NCBI RefSeq assembly: GCF_029945685.1
Contig: NZ_JAQSDA010000020.1
Coordinates: 124,001 to 188,000 of the forward strand
Length of the DNA stretch: 64,000 nucleotides
Direction: 5' to 3'
From: Polaromonas sp.
GTDB lineage: Bacteria; Pseudomonadota; Gammaproteobacteria; Burkholderiales; Burkholderiaceae_C
Under the pieces are notes generated by a model, which made no database searches, was not told where the DNA came from, and saw only the letters and a list, made by a program, of their open reading frames with translations. This document shows, piece after piece, positions 53,017 to 62,708 of this stretch. The position numbers and the translations under genes were made by a program. Numbering within the stretch: position 1 is the stretch's first letter; each line of letters starts with the position of its first letter.

Positions 53017-53442
53017 TTAGCGCGAGTAGATGTTCATGCCCGCGAAGAAGAAACTGATCTCCACCTGGGCAGTTTCGACCGCGTCGGAGCCATGCACGGC
53101 ATTGGCATCGATGCTGTCGGCGAAATCGGCACGAATGGTACCGGCGGCGGCTTTCTTCGGATCCGTCGCGCCCATCAGGTCGCGGTGTTTCAGGATCGCG
53201 TTTTCGCCTTCCAGGGCGGAAATCATGACCGGGCCGGAAATCATGAATTCAACCAGATCCTTGAAGAAAGGACGCTCTTTATGCACTGCATAAAAGGCCT
53301 CAGCTTCGCCGCGGGACAGATGCGCCATCCGGGCAGCAACCACTTTCAGGCCGGCGGCCTCAAAACGGGCATAAATTTGACCAATGACATTTTTTGCCAC
53401 TGCATCGGGTTTGATGATGGAGAGAGTGCGTTCGATCGCCAT
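53017..53442 (-). CDS. ndk: Nucleoside diphosphate kinase
   Basis: A 141-residue enzyme that equilibrates NTP and NDP pools by a phosphohistidine intermediate. The N-terminus [15 protein letters not shown] is canonical and the active His is His 117 in NAVHGSD. Length is exactly typical. AAGGAAAT precedes the ATG. An inverted repeat (TTTATTC / GAATAAA) lies upstream at 53472-53490. Confidence 0.98.
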   Translation of the reverse strand: MAIERTLSIIKPDAVAKNVIGQIYARFEAAGLKVVAARMAHLSRGEAEAFYAVHKERPFFKDLVEFMISGPVMISALEGENAILKHRDLMGATDPKKAAAGTIRADFADSIDANAVHGSDAVETAQVEISFFFAGMNIYSR

Positions 53443-53471
53443 GGGATTTCCTTAACCTTGATTTTCTGGGA

Positions 53472-53490
53472 TTTATTCAAATCGAATAAA
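53472..53490. promoter_or_regulatory. AT-rich inverted repeat upstream of ndk
   Basis: Arms TTTATTC and GAATAAA flank a 5-base centre in the 111-base rluB-ndk spacer. It could be an operator or part of the ndk promoter; there is no T-run typical of a terminator for rluB. Confidence 0.35.
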
Positions 53491-53553
53491 GCCTCTGATT
53501 TTAACCCGCGGGCAATGTCCTTTGGGCAAAGCGCGTTGGGATACGCCGGGCAG

Positions 53554-55215
53554 TTACCGGTTTCCGCCGCGGTTACCGCCCCCGCCGCGGTTTCCACCGC
53601 CACCGCCGCTACGACGCGGGCCCGGAGCGCCACCGCCACCCATGCCGCTACCACCGCGACGTTGCCCCTGACCAGGAGCCTGTCGCTGGCGGGTAAAGGT
53701 TTCCGCGCCGATATAACCAAACGAGGTCTTCATCGGGTCCGGCTGTGCACCGCCTGGACCCTTGTCACCGCGGTCACCGCCCCGGTCGTCACGGCGCTTC
53801 TGCCCTTGTCCGCCCGTATTGCCGCCAAACTTGCCGGGCGGGCCGGACCGGGGACCGGCGCCGGAGTTGCCCCCATTGCCGCGACCACCCTTGGCACCCC
53901 GGCGCCGGTTCGCGTCGCGTGGCGCTTCGTTGCGATTCATGGGCGGCTGCAGATCCAGCGGATCGTGGCCGGCCTCCTCGCCTTGTTCCCTTGCCTCCGC
54001 GGTCCGGCTTTTGTCCGGCATGGCTTGCGCATCCGGTGTCCGGGGGGCGCCATTGTCGGGTCGTCCCCGACCTCCGCGTGAGCGGTCGTTGCGGCGCGGC
54101 CCGCGCCCTGGTCGGCCCTCGCCGAAGCCGGCTTCCCCGGCCTCTCCTGCTTCCCCGGTATTCCTGTTGGCAGCGCGCGGATCGGCGCGGGCCTCCGAAC
54201 GCCCCACAGCGCTGGTCAACGCGTCGATGTCGCGCTCATCGAGCTCGACAAAAGCACCACGCTTGAGGCCGCGCGGCAGCACCACCGCGCCGTAACGGAT
54301 GCGGATCAGGCGGCTGACGGCGTGACCCACCGCCTCGAACATGCGGCGCACCTCGCGGTTGCGCCCCTCGGAAATCGTCACGCGGTACCAGCAGTTGGCG
54401 CCCTCGCCGCCGCCGGCTTCGATCGTGCTGAACTGGGCCAGGCCGTCGTCGAGTTGCACGCCGTCGAGCAAGCGCTTTTTCTCTTCGTTGTTCAGTGCGC
54501 CCAGCACACGCACCGCGTACTCGCGCTCCAGGCCAAAACGGGGATGCATGAGTTTGTTGGCGAGTTCGCCGGAGCTGGTCAGCAGCAGGAGCCCCTCCGT
54601 GTTCAGGTCGAGCCGGCCCACTGATTGCCACTTGCCCTGGAACAGCTTGGGCAGACGGCGAAACACCGTGGGGCGGTTTTGTGGGTCGTCATGCGACACC
54701 ACCTCGCCGGAGGGCTTGTGGTAAGCGATGACCCGCGGTGGTGGCGGGTCGATGCGCACCCGGATCGGCTTGCCGTTGACCTTGACCGTGTCGCCAAACT
54801 GGATACGCTGGCCAATATGGGCCGGTTCTCCGTTGACGGAAATCCGGCCTTCCAGAATCAGCTGCTCCATTTCCAGCCGGGAGCCGAGTCCTGCCTGCGC
54901 CAGCACCTTGTGCAGCTTGGGCGTTTCCGGCTGGGGCAGCAGCACCCGCTTGGGGAGCTCAAGCGCCACGTCTTCCTCTTCGTCGGCATCGAACTGGCCG
55001 GTCACCACGTCTTCAAAACGGGCCAGCGCCGGCGCCATCTGCGCCACGCTCTCGGGCCTGCCCGGCGCCGCCTTGGCGGAACCACCGGCTGGCGGCACCT
55101 CCGCTATCAAATCAGGAGCTGCCTGCGCCAATGAATCGGGGGCTGGCGGCACAATGGGCTCTTCAACCTGGGCAGGGGGAGCGGGGGCCGGAGCCGGATT
55201 GTCTTTTTGATTCAT
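53554..55215 (-). CDS. rluB: RluB-type pseudouridine synthase with RG-rich tail
   Basis: A 553-residue RsuA/RluB-family enzyme that forms pseudouridine in 23S rRNA. The core has an S4 domain ([20 protein letters not shown]), the catalytic region [16 protein letters not shown] and [14 protein letters not shown]. The N-terminal 90 residues are Pro/Ala-rich. From about residue 345 onward the protein is a long low-complexity tail rich in Gly, Arg, Asp and Asn ([24 protein letters not shown]), probably RNA-binding. A repeat copy (55103-55145) encodes part of the N-terminal linker. scpB lies 10 bases upstream. Confidence 0.9.
   Translation of the reverse strand: MNQKDNPAPAPAPPAQVEEPIVPPAPDSLAQAAPDLIAEVPPAGGSAKAAPGRPESVAQMAPALARFEDVVTGQFDADEEEDVALELPKRVLLPQPETPKLHKVLAQAGLGSRLEMEQLILEGRISVNGEPAHIGQRIQFGDTVKVNGKPIRVRIDPPPPRVIAYHKPSGEVVSHDDPQNRPTVFRRLPKLFQGKWQSVGRLDLNTEGLLLLTSSGELANKLMHPRFGLEREYAVRVLGALNNEEKKRLLDGVQLDDGLAQFSTIEAGGGEGANCWYRVTISEGRNREVRRMFEAVGHAVSRLIRIRYGAVVLPRGLKRGAFVELDERDIDALTSAVGRSEARADPRAANRNTGEAGEAGEAGFGEGRPGRGPRRNDRSRGGRGRPDNGAPRTPDAQAMPDKSRTAEAREQGEEAGHDPLDLQPPMNRNEAPRDANRRRGAKGGRGNGGNSGAGPRSGPPGKFGGNTGGQGQKRRDDRGGDRGDKGPGGAQPDPMKTSFGYIGAETFTRQRQAPGQGQRRGGSGMGGGGAPGPRRSGGGGGNRGGGGNRGGNR
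55103..55145 (-). repeat. Dispersed repeat family 1, copy J (in rluB)
   Basis: On the plus strand: GCTATCAAATCAGGAGC, then TGCCTGCGCC and AATGAATCGGGGGCTGG. It has the GGAGC variant end. It is inside the rluB frame and encodes residues of the disordered N-terminal linker ([14 protein letters not shown]). Confidence 0.55.
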
Positions 55216-55225
55216 GCGTTTGCGT

Positions 55226-55939
<714 letters not shown>

Positions 55940-56044
55940 GGTCTTGGTTCCGAAATGATTCGAGATAAAGGCGCCTGGCGGCGCAGTTCACATTCATGCG
56001 CAACCACTTTCATCTGGGCGCGCCATGCGGCGGGTAGCAGAAAA

Positions 56045-57079
56045 CTACTGGATTTGATTGTATCCCAGCCCCAGTTGGGCAAGCGCCATGGCCAGATCCG
56101 CGGGCAGCGGCGCCTTGAACTCAAGGGCCTCACCGGTCACGGGGTGGGTGAAAGCCAGTCGGCAGGCATGCAGGGCCTGACGCGCCAGGCCCGCGGCAGG
56201 CTTGCCGCCATAAACCTCATCGGCCACCAGCGGATGGGCGATGGAGGCCATGTGCACCCTGATCTGGTGGGTCCGGCCGGTCTGCAGCCGGCAGCGCACC
56301 AGACAAAACGGCCCTTCGTTTTGCAACAGGTAAAAACCGGTCGAGGCGGTCTTGCCGGCCGTTTTTTCGAGGTCCACCACCGCCATGCGCAGGCGATTGC
56401 GCGGATCGCGGCCTATCGGCGTCTCGACCTGGCGCGACTTCGGTCCTTCCCAAGCGCCATGGGCCAGCGCGATGTATTCGCGGCTGACACTGCGCTCGGC
56501 AATCATGGCCACCAACTGGTCCATGACCTGGCGTTTGCGCGCCACGACCATGAGGCCGCTGGTGTCCTTGTCGAGCCGGTGAACGATGCCCGCGCGCGGC
56601 AACAGGCTGGCCCGGGAATCGCGCGCCAGCAGCCCGTTGAGCAGCGTGCCACTCCAGTTTCCGGGCGCCGGATGCACCACCAGGCCGGCCGGCTTGTTGA
56701 TGACCAGCAGATGTTCGTCCTCAAAAAGAAGCTCCAGCGCCATCGCCTCCGGCTTGAAGGCCTGGCTTTGTGGCGTGGGTTTGAGTTCGATCTTGAGGTT
56801 GTCGCCGGCCTTGACTTTGGCGGAGGCCTTGGCCACCGTGACGCCATTGAGTTGCACGGCCCCCGCTGTTATCAGTTGTTGCAGATAACTGCGGGAGAAC
56901 TCGGGCACAATGCCTGCCAGTGCCCGGTCCAGACGCGCGCCGTGACTCTCCACGGGAACACTGAACTCACGCAGCTCGGCGTCGGCGGCCGTCTCGCCGT
57001 CCCCCAGGACGTCATCGGCCAGAGTGCCCGCCGCAAGAGCGCTCGATATAATCAATTTGCTTTGTACAGAATCAGTCAT
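56045..57079 (-). CDS. rluD: RluD-type 23S rRNA pseudouridine synthase
   Basis: A 344-residue enzyme with an N-terminal S4 domain (GARLDRALAGIVPEFSRSYL) and the RluA-class catalytic motif GIVHRLDKDTSGLMVVAR (Asp after HRL). Further marks are LLVINKPAGLVVHPAPGN, RCRLQTGRTHQIRVH and RQALHACRLAF. RluD modifies helix 69 positions 1911, 1915 and 1917. The ATG at 57079 is only 17 bases from the bamD ATG on the other strand. The frame open to 57256 overlaps bamD and is not used. Confidence 0.94.
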   Translation of the reverse strand: MTDSVQSKLIISSALAAGTLADDVLGDGETAADAELREFSVPVESHGARLDRALAGIVPEFSRSYLQQLITAGAVQLNGVTVAKASAKVKAGDNLKIELKPTPQSQAFKPEAMALELLFEDEHLLVINKPAGLVVHPAPGNWSGTLLNGLLARDSRASLLPRAGIVHRLDKDTSGLMVVARKRQVMDQLVAMIAERSVSREYIALAHGAWEGPKSRQVETPIGRDPRNRLRMAVVDLEKTAGKTASTGFYLLQNEGPFCLVRCRLQTGRTHQIRVHMASIAHPLVADEVYGGKPAAGLARQALHACRLAFTHPVTGEALEFKAPLPADLAMALAQLGLGYNQIQ

Positions 57080-57096
57080 TAACAGGATCAATTGCG

Positions 57097-57918
57097 ATGT
57101 TTTCCTCCAAATTATCGGTTGTTCCAGCCACACGCCCCGTGGTAGCGGCCATGCTTGTCTGTGCATTCGCGCTTTCAGCGTGCTCCTCCACCGTGAAGGA
57201 CCCCACGGCCAACTGGAGCCCCAACAAGATTTACACGGAAGCCAGGGACGAGGCAAATTCCGGCGCCTATGACAAGGCCGTCCCTCTGTTTGAAAAGCTC
57301 GAAGGCCGCGCAGCCGGTACGCCGCTGGCCCAGCAGGCCCAGCTGGAAAAAGCCTACGCCCAGTTCAAAGGCGGAGAGCAGGCACAGGCATTGGCCACGC
57401 TGGATCGCTTCATGAAGCTGCACCCTGCCAGTCCGGCGATCGACTATGCCCTGTACCTCAAGGGCCTGGTGAACTTCAACGAAAACCTGGGCCTTTTCAG
57501 CTTCCTGTACAAGCAGGACCTGTCGGAGCGTGACCAGAAAGCCGCCAAGGAGTCCTTCGAGTCCTTCAAGGAACTGGTCAACCGTTTTCCAGAATCCAAG
57601 TATTCGGCCGACGCGCGCCTGCGCATGAACTACATCGTCAATTCCCTGGCCCAGTATGAAGTTCATGTGGCCCGCTACTACTACACCCGCGGCGCCTACA
57701 TCTCGGCCATCAACCGCGCGCAAACCGCGATTGCAGACTACCGCGATGTGCCGGTGCTCGAAGAAGCCCTGTTCATTCTGTACAAATCCTATGACGCGCT
57801 CAACATGGCCCAGCTGCGCGACGACACCAAACGCGTGATGGAAAGAAGCTTTCCCCAGAGCGAATACCTGTCCAAGGGCTTCAAGTCGGTTGAGGGGCCC
57901 TGGTACAAGTTCTGGTAA
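57097..57918 (+). CDS. bamD: Outer membrane assembly lipoprotein BamD
   Basis: A 273-residue TPR lipoprotein of the BAM complex. The signal peptide ends in lipobox ALSAC (Cys 29). Tetratricopeptide units follow (IYTEARDEANSGAYDKAVPL, LEKAYAQFKGGEQAQALATL, KYSADARLRMNYIVNSLAQY, VPVLEEALFILYKSYDAL). It is essential for insertion of beta-barrels. AGGA lies ten bases before the ATG. The 3' end overlaps the convergent DinG-like gene by 38 bases. Confidence 0.97.
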   Translation: MFSSKLSVVPATRPVVAAMLVCAFALSACSSTVKDPTANWSPNKIYTEARDEANSGAYDKAVPLFEKLEGRAAGTPLAQQAQLEKAYAQFKGGEQAQALATLDRFMKLHPASPAIDYALYLKGLVNFNENLGLFSFLYKQDLSERDQKAAKESFESFKELVNRFPESKYSADARLRMNYIVNSLAQYEVHVARYYYTRGAYISAINRAQTAIADYRDVPVLEEALFILYKSYDALNMAQLRDDTKRVMERSFPQSEYLSKGFKSVEGPWYKFW

Positions 57919-59887
57919 GCAGATCCAGCCGCTCGTTCAACTGTTCTTCCGACGCGAGGCGCTGCATGGGCGGCAGCGCGCGCAGCAGCCGCTTGCCGTA
58001 ACCCATGGATGCCAGCCGGCTGTCGCAGACGACCAGCACGCCCTGATCGGTTTCGCGGCGTATCAAGCGTCCCGCACCCTGCTTCAACGCCACGGCGGCT
58101 TCCGGCAGGAAATAGTCGTTGAAAGCGCTTTTGCCTGCTGATTCCAGCAAGCGCGACCTGGCCTCCACCATGGGATCGTTGGGCGGCGGAAAAGGCAGTT
58201 TGTCGATGATCACGAGCTGCAGCGCATCACCCGGCACATCGATGCCTTCCCAGAAGGAGGCAGACGCCACCAGCACGCAGCCGCGTCCACCGTGGCTGTC
58301 GGCCTGGCGGAAACGTTCAATCAGGGTCCGCTTCGGCATCTCTCCCTGCACCAGCACCTCGATGTCAGCCGAACCCGCAAAGCTCGCCTGCAGGGCCTCA
58401 CCGATCGCCCGCAAGGCGCGCAAGGTGGTTGTCAGCACCATGGTGCGGCCGCCCAGTCGGCGGGCCCAGTCCGCTGCGGAGGCCGCCACCGCAGCCGTGT
58501 GCGTGGGGTCGCCCGGCTTGGGAAAGTTGCGCGGAATGTACAACGCGGCCTGGCGCGCATAGTCGAAGGGGCTGCCCACCTGCAACACCGTGGCCTCTGT
58601 CAAACCACAGGGCTGCGTGAACCAGCTCAACTGCGCATCGTCGCCCAGAGTGGCCGAGGTGAATATCCATGTTTTGGCAGCCGCCTTGTCATCGGTGAAC
58701 ACCCTGGCCTGGATGGCCTGGGCGATATCCAGCGGGGACTCCACCAGCCGCAGCTGGGTGCCCACATCCAGCCAGCGGACCCCGCCGGGCTCGGGGGCAA
58801 GACCGAAAGCGCGGGCGCGCGCCTCCAGTTCAGTAGCGCGCTCGTGCAGGCGCGCGAAGTCCGGGGCGATGTCACTGACCGTGTCCAGGGCTTCACATGC
58901 ACCCGCCAGCGTGGTGCTGACAGCCACCAGTGCTTCCGCCCATTCTTTGGGGGCCAGGCCCTCAGGCGCAGCATCGGTCCAGCGCAGCTTGCTGCCCGGA
59001 TAGACTTTGCCCACTGAGAGGCGCAAGTCGCGGGCTGCATGTTCGGTCGCGCCGGCCAGCGCCTGCCAGTCCAGCAGGCCGCGCGCCAGCTGCAGCCCGG
59101 TGCCCAGCATGTCGCGAGCGAAATCGAGAAGCTGCCCGGTCGACAGGTTTTCTCCCAGAAACTGGACACCCGTTTCATTGAGCTGGTGCGCTTCGTCAAA
59201 GATCGCAATGCGCACTGTCGGCAGCAGCTCGGCCACGCCTGATTCGCGCACTGCCAGATCGGCAAAAAACAGGTGATGGTTGATCACCACCACGTCGGCC
59301 GCCAGCGCTTGACGGCGTGCCTGGTTGACGTGACAGGCGCGAAACCGCGGGCACGGGGAGCCAAGGCAGTTTTCCCGGGTCGAGGTGACCCAGGGAATCA
59401 CCGGTGAACGTTCATCCAGCCCGGGTAGCTCCGCCAGATCGCCGGTGTCCGTTCCCCGAGCCCACTCCTCCACTTTGGCAAGCGCGCGAAGCGAGCTGCG
59501 CTCGGGAAAACTCGCGTCATGGCGGGCCATCTCCATCCGGTGCAGGCAGAGATAACTGCCGCGCCCTTTGAGCAAGGCGGTGCTGACCGGCACGCCCAGC
59601 GCCTGGACCAAGGCCGGCAGGTCGCGGCCGAACAGCTGGTCCTGCAAGGCCTTGGTAGCGGTGGACAGCAGCACCCGCTCACCGCTGAGCAGGGCCGGCA
59701 CCAGGTAGGAAAAGGTTTTACCGACACCGGTGCTGGCCTCCACCACCAGCGGATAAGCACCTTCGATGGCGCGCGCCACGGCGAGCGCCATGTCGGTCTG
59801 TCCGCTGCGCGGGACAAAATGTTCAGCTGCTCGCGCCAGCGCACCATCGGGGGCAAAAGCCTCCAGGACTTGAGATTCCAGGTTCAT
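57881..59887 (-). CDS. DinG/YoaA-family ATP-dependent DNA helicase
   Basis: A 668-residue XPD-like superfamily 2 helicase. Walker A is ASTGVGKT (51-58), the DEAH box is IFDEAHQLNE, and motif VI lies in LKQGAGRLIRRETDQG. Fe-S cluster cysteines are likely those in GSYLCLHRME and ENCLGSPCPRFRACH. The family unwinds DNA-RNA and damaged replication structures (DinG, YoaA), and the length and cysteine pattern fit YoaA better than the longer DinG. The ATG overlaps the stop of the DUF465 gene (TGATG). Confidence 0.9.
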   Translation of the reverse strand: MNLESQVLEAFAPDGALARAAEHFVPRSGQTDMALAVARAIEGAYPLVVEASTGVGKTFSYLVPALLSGERVLLSTATKALQDQLFGRDLPALVQALGVPVSTALLKGRGSYLCLHRMEMARHDASFPERSSLRALAKVEEWARGTDTGDLAELPGLDERSPVIPWVTSTRENCLGSPCPRFRACHVNQARRQALAADVVVINHHLFFADLAVRESGVAELLPTVRIAIFDEAHQLNETGVQFLGENLSTGQLLDFARDMLGTGLQLARGLLDWQALAGATEHAARDLRLSVGKVYPGSKLRWTDAAPEGLAPKEWAEALVAVSTTLAGACEALDTVSDIAPDFARLHERATELEARARAFGLAPEPGGVRWLDVGTQLRLVESPLDIAQAIQARVFTDDKAAAKTWIFTSATLGDDAQLSWFTQPCGLTEATVLQVGSPFDYARQAALYIPRNFPKPGDPTHTAAVAASAADWARRLGGRTMVLTTTLRALRAIGEALQASFAGSADIEVLVQGEMPKRTLIERFRQADSHGGRGCVLVASASFWEGIDVPGDALQLVIIDKLPFPPPNDPMVEARSRLLESAGKSAFNDYFLPEAAVALKQGAGRLIRRETDQGVLVVCDSRLASMGYGKRLLRALPPMQRLASEEQLNERLDLLTRTCTRAPQPT

Positions 59888-60117
59888 CAGGCGGGTTCGG
59901 GAGGCTCGAGGGTCAGTTCGAGCCGGGCGATCAGGTCGCGCAGGAGCAAACGGCGCTTTTTCAGGCGCCTGAGCATCAACTCGTCAATCGGCACGGCATG
60001 CGCGGTGAGATCCACCATGGCATTGAGATCCGCATGTTCGATTTTGAGGTCTATGAGTCGACGCTCCGGGGAATGCAGGTTGAAGTCCAAGTTTTTTATG
60101 CGGGCGAGCAGCTTCAT
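59887..60117 (-). CDS. DUF465/YdcH-like small protein
   Basis: A 76-residue highly charged helical protein (LIDLKIEHADLNAMVDLTAH..., LMLRRLKKRRLLLRDLIARL) of the YdcH/DUF465 type, a coiled-coil hairpin of unknown function. The KKRRLLLRDLI motif is the family signature. Its stop overlaps the helicase start, so the two form an operon and translation is coupled. It is divergent from the PP2C phosphatase gene across 57 bases. Confidence 0.85.
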   Translation of the reverse strand: MKLLARIKNLDFNLHSPERRLIDLKIEHADLNAMVDLTAHAVPIDELMLRRLKKRRLLLRDLIARLELTLEPPEPA

Positions 60118-60174
60118 CTGATAATACGTTGATTACGGAGATTAATCGAGTCCACATGACTCGGCCATTTCAAT

Positions 60175-60933
60175 ATGTCCAAAGGTTATCGAATCACGGC
60201 GTCCACCGGTATCCACAAGGGAGACCGCGACTACCAGCAGGACCAGGTGGCCCTGCTCAGCCATGCGCGCATCGCCGGGTGCATGCTCGGCATCGTGGCC
60301 GACGGGATGGGCGGGCGAAGTGGCGGGCGCAAGGCGTCCGACCAGGTCATGATGACGGCCAAACAACTGTTCGAGCGTTATGCCCCTGACACCGACGACG
60401 CTGTGGCCATGCTCAAACAGCTGGTGGAAGAAGCCCACACCGTGATCAAGCTCACGGCCATTTCCGCCGAACAGGAGCCACACAGCACGCTGGCAGCGTT
60501 TCTGATCAACCCCGGCGGCGACTGCCACTGGGTGCATGCCGGCGACTCGCGCATCTACCATTTTCGGGGCGCCAAGCTGGTCAAGCGGACCATCGACCAT
60601 TCCTATGTCCAGACACTGGTGGACAAAGGCGAACTCACCGAGGAAGAGGCCAACGTGCATCCACAGTCCAACATCCTGATGGGATGCCTGGGCACCGAGG
60701 AAGTGCCGCCGGTGAGCCAGCACTACATTCCACAGCTGGGGCCGGGCGACTCACTGATCGCGTGCAGCGACGGTGTCTGGCATTATTTCAGTCCCAGTGA
60801 AATGGGCTCAGCCCTGTCCATGCTGTCACCTCGCGAAGCCACCGAATTCCTGATCCAGAAAGCACGCTCGCGTGCCCATGGCGGCGGCGACAACCTGTCG
60901 CTGGTCATCGTCAAGCTCGAGGCGCTGGCCTGA
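60175..60933 (+). CDS. PP2C-family protein phosphatase
   Basis: A 252-residue metal-dependent Ser/Thr phosphatase. The metal-binding motifs are present: DYQQDQVALL, GIVADGMGGRSGG, WVHAGDSRIYHFR, CSDGVWHYF and GGGDNLSLVIVKL. It has no membrane segment or sensory domain, so it is a soluble, stand-alone enzyme. Bacterial PP2Cs usually oppose Hanks-type kinases or act in anti-sigma-factor switches, but no kinase or anti-sigma gene lies in this window. A following coiled-coil gene is convergent. Confidence 0.92.
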   Translation: MSKGYRITASTGIHKGDRDYQQDQVALLSHARIAGCMLGIVADGMGGRSGGRKASDQVMMTAKQLFERYAPDTDDAVAMLKQLVEEAHTVIKLTAISAEQEPHSTLAAFLINPGGDCHWVHAGDSRIYHFRGAKLVKRTIDHSYVQTLVDKGELTEEEANVHPQSNILMGCLGTEEVPPVSQHYIPQLGPGDSLIACSDGVWHYFSPSEMGSALSMLSPREATEFLIQKARSRAHGGGDNLSLVIVKLEALA

Positions 60934-60946
60934 ATCTGACTGAACC

Positions 60947-61591
60947 TCAGCCGGGTCCAGGCAGGGGCTTGGCGGCCGGCTTGGTCTGTTCACGCAGCCT
61001 CTGCTCGCGGCTGGCTTTTCTCTCCTGCGCTTCCTGCTGCTTGTCCTTGTATATCTGGGCTTCTTTGGCGCTGGCGGCCTGCTTGTCCACACGCGCCTGG
61101 GCCCGCTGCTTCGCGCCCTGGTCCTTGCCCGCGGCCGTGGCCGCATTGGCTGCTTCGTTCTGCTGCAGATCGACGCGGTCGCTGGCTTTCTGGCGCGTGC
61201 GCTCTTCCCGGGCCTTGGTGTCTTCGAGCGCCTTGGCGCGACGCTCGGCGGCCTGCCGCTCGGCCTCGGGTGAGGATTTTTCCTCGATCTTGCGAACCTG
61301 CTCGGCTGCCTTTTGCCGGCGTTCCTGTTCATTGAGGGCGACTTCCCGCAATTTCAAATCGGCCATCGCTTCACGCCGCCTGGGTTTGATGGCGTTCAGG
61401 CAGCTGTTGACAAAAAACTTCTTGTAACAGGCGTCTTCTTCCGCATCAAATGCTGCCTCCAGCGTGGCGCGCTCGGTGTTGATGCGTTGCCGCTCCCGAT
61501 CGGTGGCAGCCGACACCAGTTCATCCGGGGTCTGAGCACTTGAGGCAACACCCAGAGTGGAGAACAGCAAGAAAAGAAACAGTTTTTTCAT
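60947..61591 (-). CDS. Secreted coiled-coil protein, unknown
   Basis: A 214-residue protein with a signal peptide (MKKLFLFLLFSTLGVASSAQ) and a mature region that is almost all charged helix, rich in Glu, Arg, Lys, Gln and Ala (AAERRAKALEDTKAREERTR). Two cysteines (DACYKKFFVNSCLN) near residue 60 may form a disulfide. This looks like a periplasmic coiled coil. Function is unknown. Its ATG overlaps the zapE stop (ATGA), so it is expressed with zapE and lpd. Confidence 0.72.
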   Translation of the reverse strand: MKKLFLFLLFSTLGVASSAQTPDELVSAATDRERQRINTERATLEAAFDAEEDACYKKFFVNSCLNAIKPRRREAMADLKLREVALNEQERRQKAAEQVRKIEEKSSPEAERQAAERRAKALEDTKAREERTRQKASDRVDLQQNEAANAATAAGKDQGAKQRAQARVDKQAASAKEAQIYKDKQQEAQERKASREQRLREQTKPAAKPLPGPG

Positions 61592-62685
61592 GTCAGGGTG
61601 GTATCCACATTTCTGCGCTCCAGTGCCAGGAACTCGGCAGACTGCATTTCATTGAGCCTGGACACCGTCCGGGGAAACTCGTGTGCCAGGGGACCTTCCG
61701 TGTACAACGCCTCAGGGGGGACTTCCGCCGACATGATGAGTTTGACGCGACGGTCGTAGAGGACATCGACCAGCCAGGTAAAACGCCTTGCTTCGGATGC
61801 CATGCGCACCGGCATGTGCGGCACATTGCTGAGCAGCACCGTGTGAAACTGGGTGGCGATTTCCAGGTAGTCATTTTGCGAACGTGGCCCGCCGCACAGG
61901 GTCTTGAAATCGAACCAGACGACGCCGCCCGCCTTGCGTCTGGCATGGATTTTCCGTGATTCGATGTGCAGCACCGGCGATTCGTCGTGAGACTCCGCCA
62001 GCCGCTGAAAAGTTTCCTCCATTTCCGCATCTGCCTGCGGCCCCAGCGGCGTGTGGTAGAGCCTGACCTGCTCGAGCGTGCGCCGGCGGTAGTCGGTCCC
62101 GTTGTCCACGCTGATCACCTCGAGGTTCTGCTTGAGCAGCGCAATCGCCGGAAAAATGCGGTCGCGGTGCAGGCCATTCGGGTACAGGTCGTCAGGATGA
62201 AAATTGGAGGTGGTGACAAAACCCACGCCGTTGTCGAACAACGCCGCAAGAAGGCGGTGCAGGATCATCGCGTCGGTGATGTCGGCGACATGAAACTCGT
62301 CAAAACAGATGAGGCGGTAACGTTTGGAAATACGTTTACCCAGCTCGTCCAGCGGGTTGACCACACCCTGGAGGTCGCGCAGTTCACGGTGGACTTCGCG
62401 CATGAACTCGTGAAAATGCAGTCGCGTCTTGCGCTTGAGCGGAACCGCGTTGTAGAAACAGTCCATCAGGAAGCTCTTGCCGCGCCCCACCCCACCATGC
62501 ATGTAGACGCCCCGCGGAATCTCGGGCCGGTTGATCAGCTTCTTGAGCGGATTGGACCGTTTTTCCTTGAACGCGGCCCACTCGGTGGCGCAACGCTCCA
62601 GTGCATCCACCGCCCGCAACTGGGCAGGGTCACTGGTATAACCCCGCGTCTTCAGTTCAGACTCGTAATCCGAACGAACTGACAT
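61588..62685 (-). CDS. zapE: Cell-division ATPase ZapE
   Basis: A 365-residue AFG1/ZapE-type AAA+ ATPase that acts at the division site with FtsZ. Walker A is GGVGRGKS (64-71), Walker B is LICFDEFHVADI, and VVWFDFKTLCGGPRS and FTWLVDVLYDRRVKLIMSAE (split) are typical. It begins 23 bases after lpd. The order lpd-zapE behind the 2-oxoglutarate dehydrogenase genes is usual in Burkholderiales. Confidence 0.94.
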   Translation of the reverse strand: MSVRSDYESELKTRGYTSDPAQLRAVDALERCATEWAAFKEKRSNPLKKLINRPEIPRGVYMHGGVGRGKSFLMDCFYNAVPLKRKTRLHFHEFMREVHRELRDLQGVVNPLDELGKRISKRYRLICFDEFHVADITDAMILHRLLAALFDNGVGFVTTSNFHPDDLYPNGLHRDRIFPAIALLKQNLEVISVDNGTDYRRRTLEQVRLYHTPLGPQADAEMEETFQRLAESHDESPVLHIESRKIHARRKAGGVVWFDFKTLCGGPRSQNDYLEIATQFHTVLLSNVPHMPVRMASEARRFTWLVDVLYDRRVKLIMSAEVPPEALYTEGPLAHEFPRTVSRLNEMQSAEFLALERRNVDTTLT

Positions 62686-62708
62686 CGTCAAGGCTTCGAT
62701 GCCGGAAA

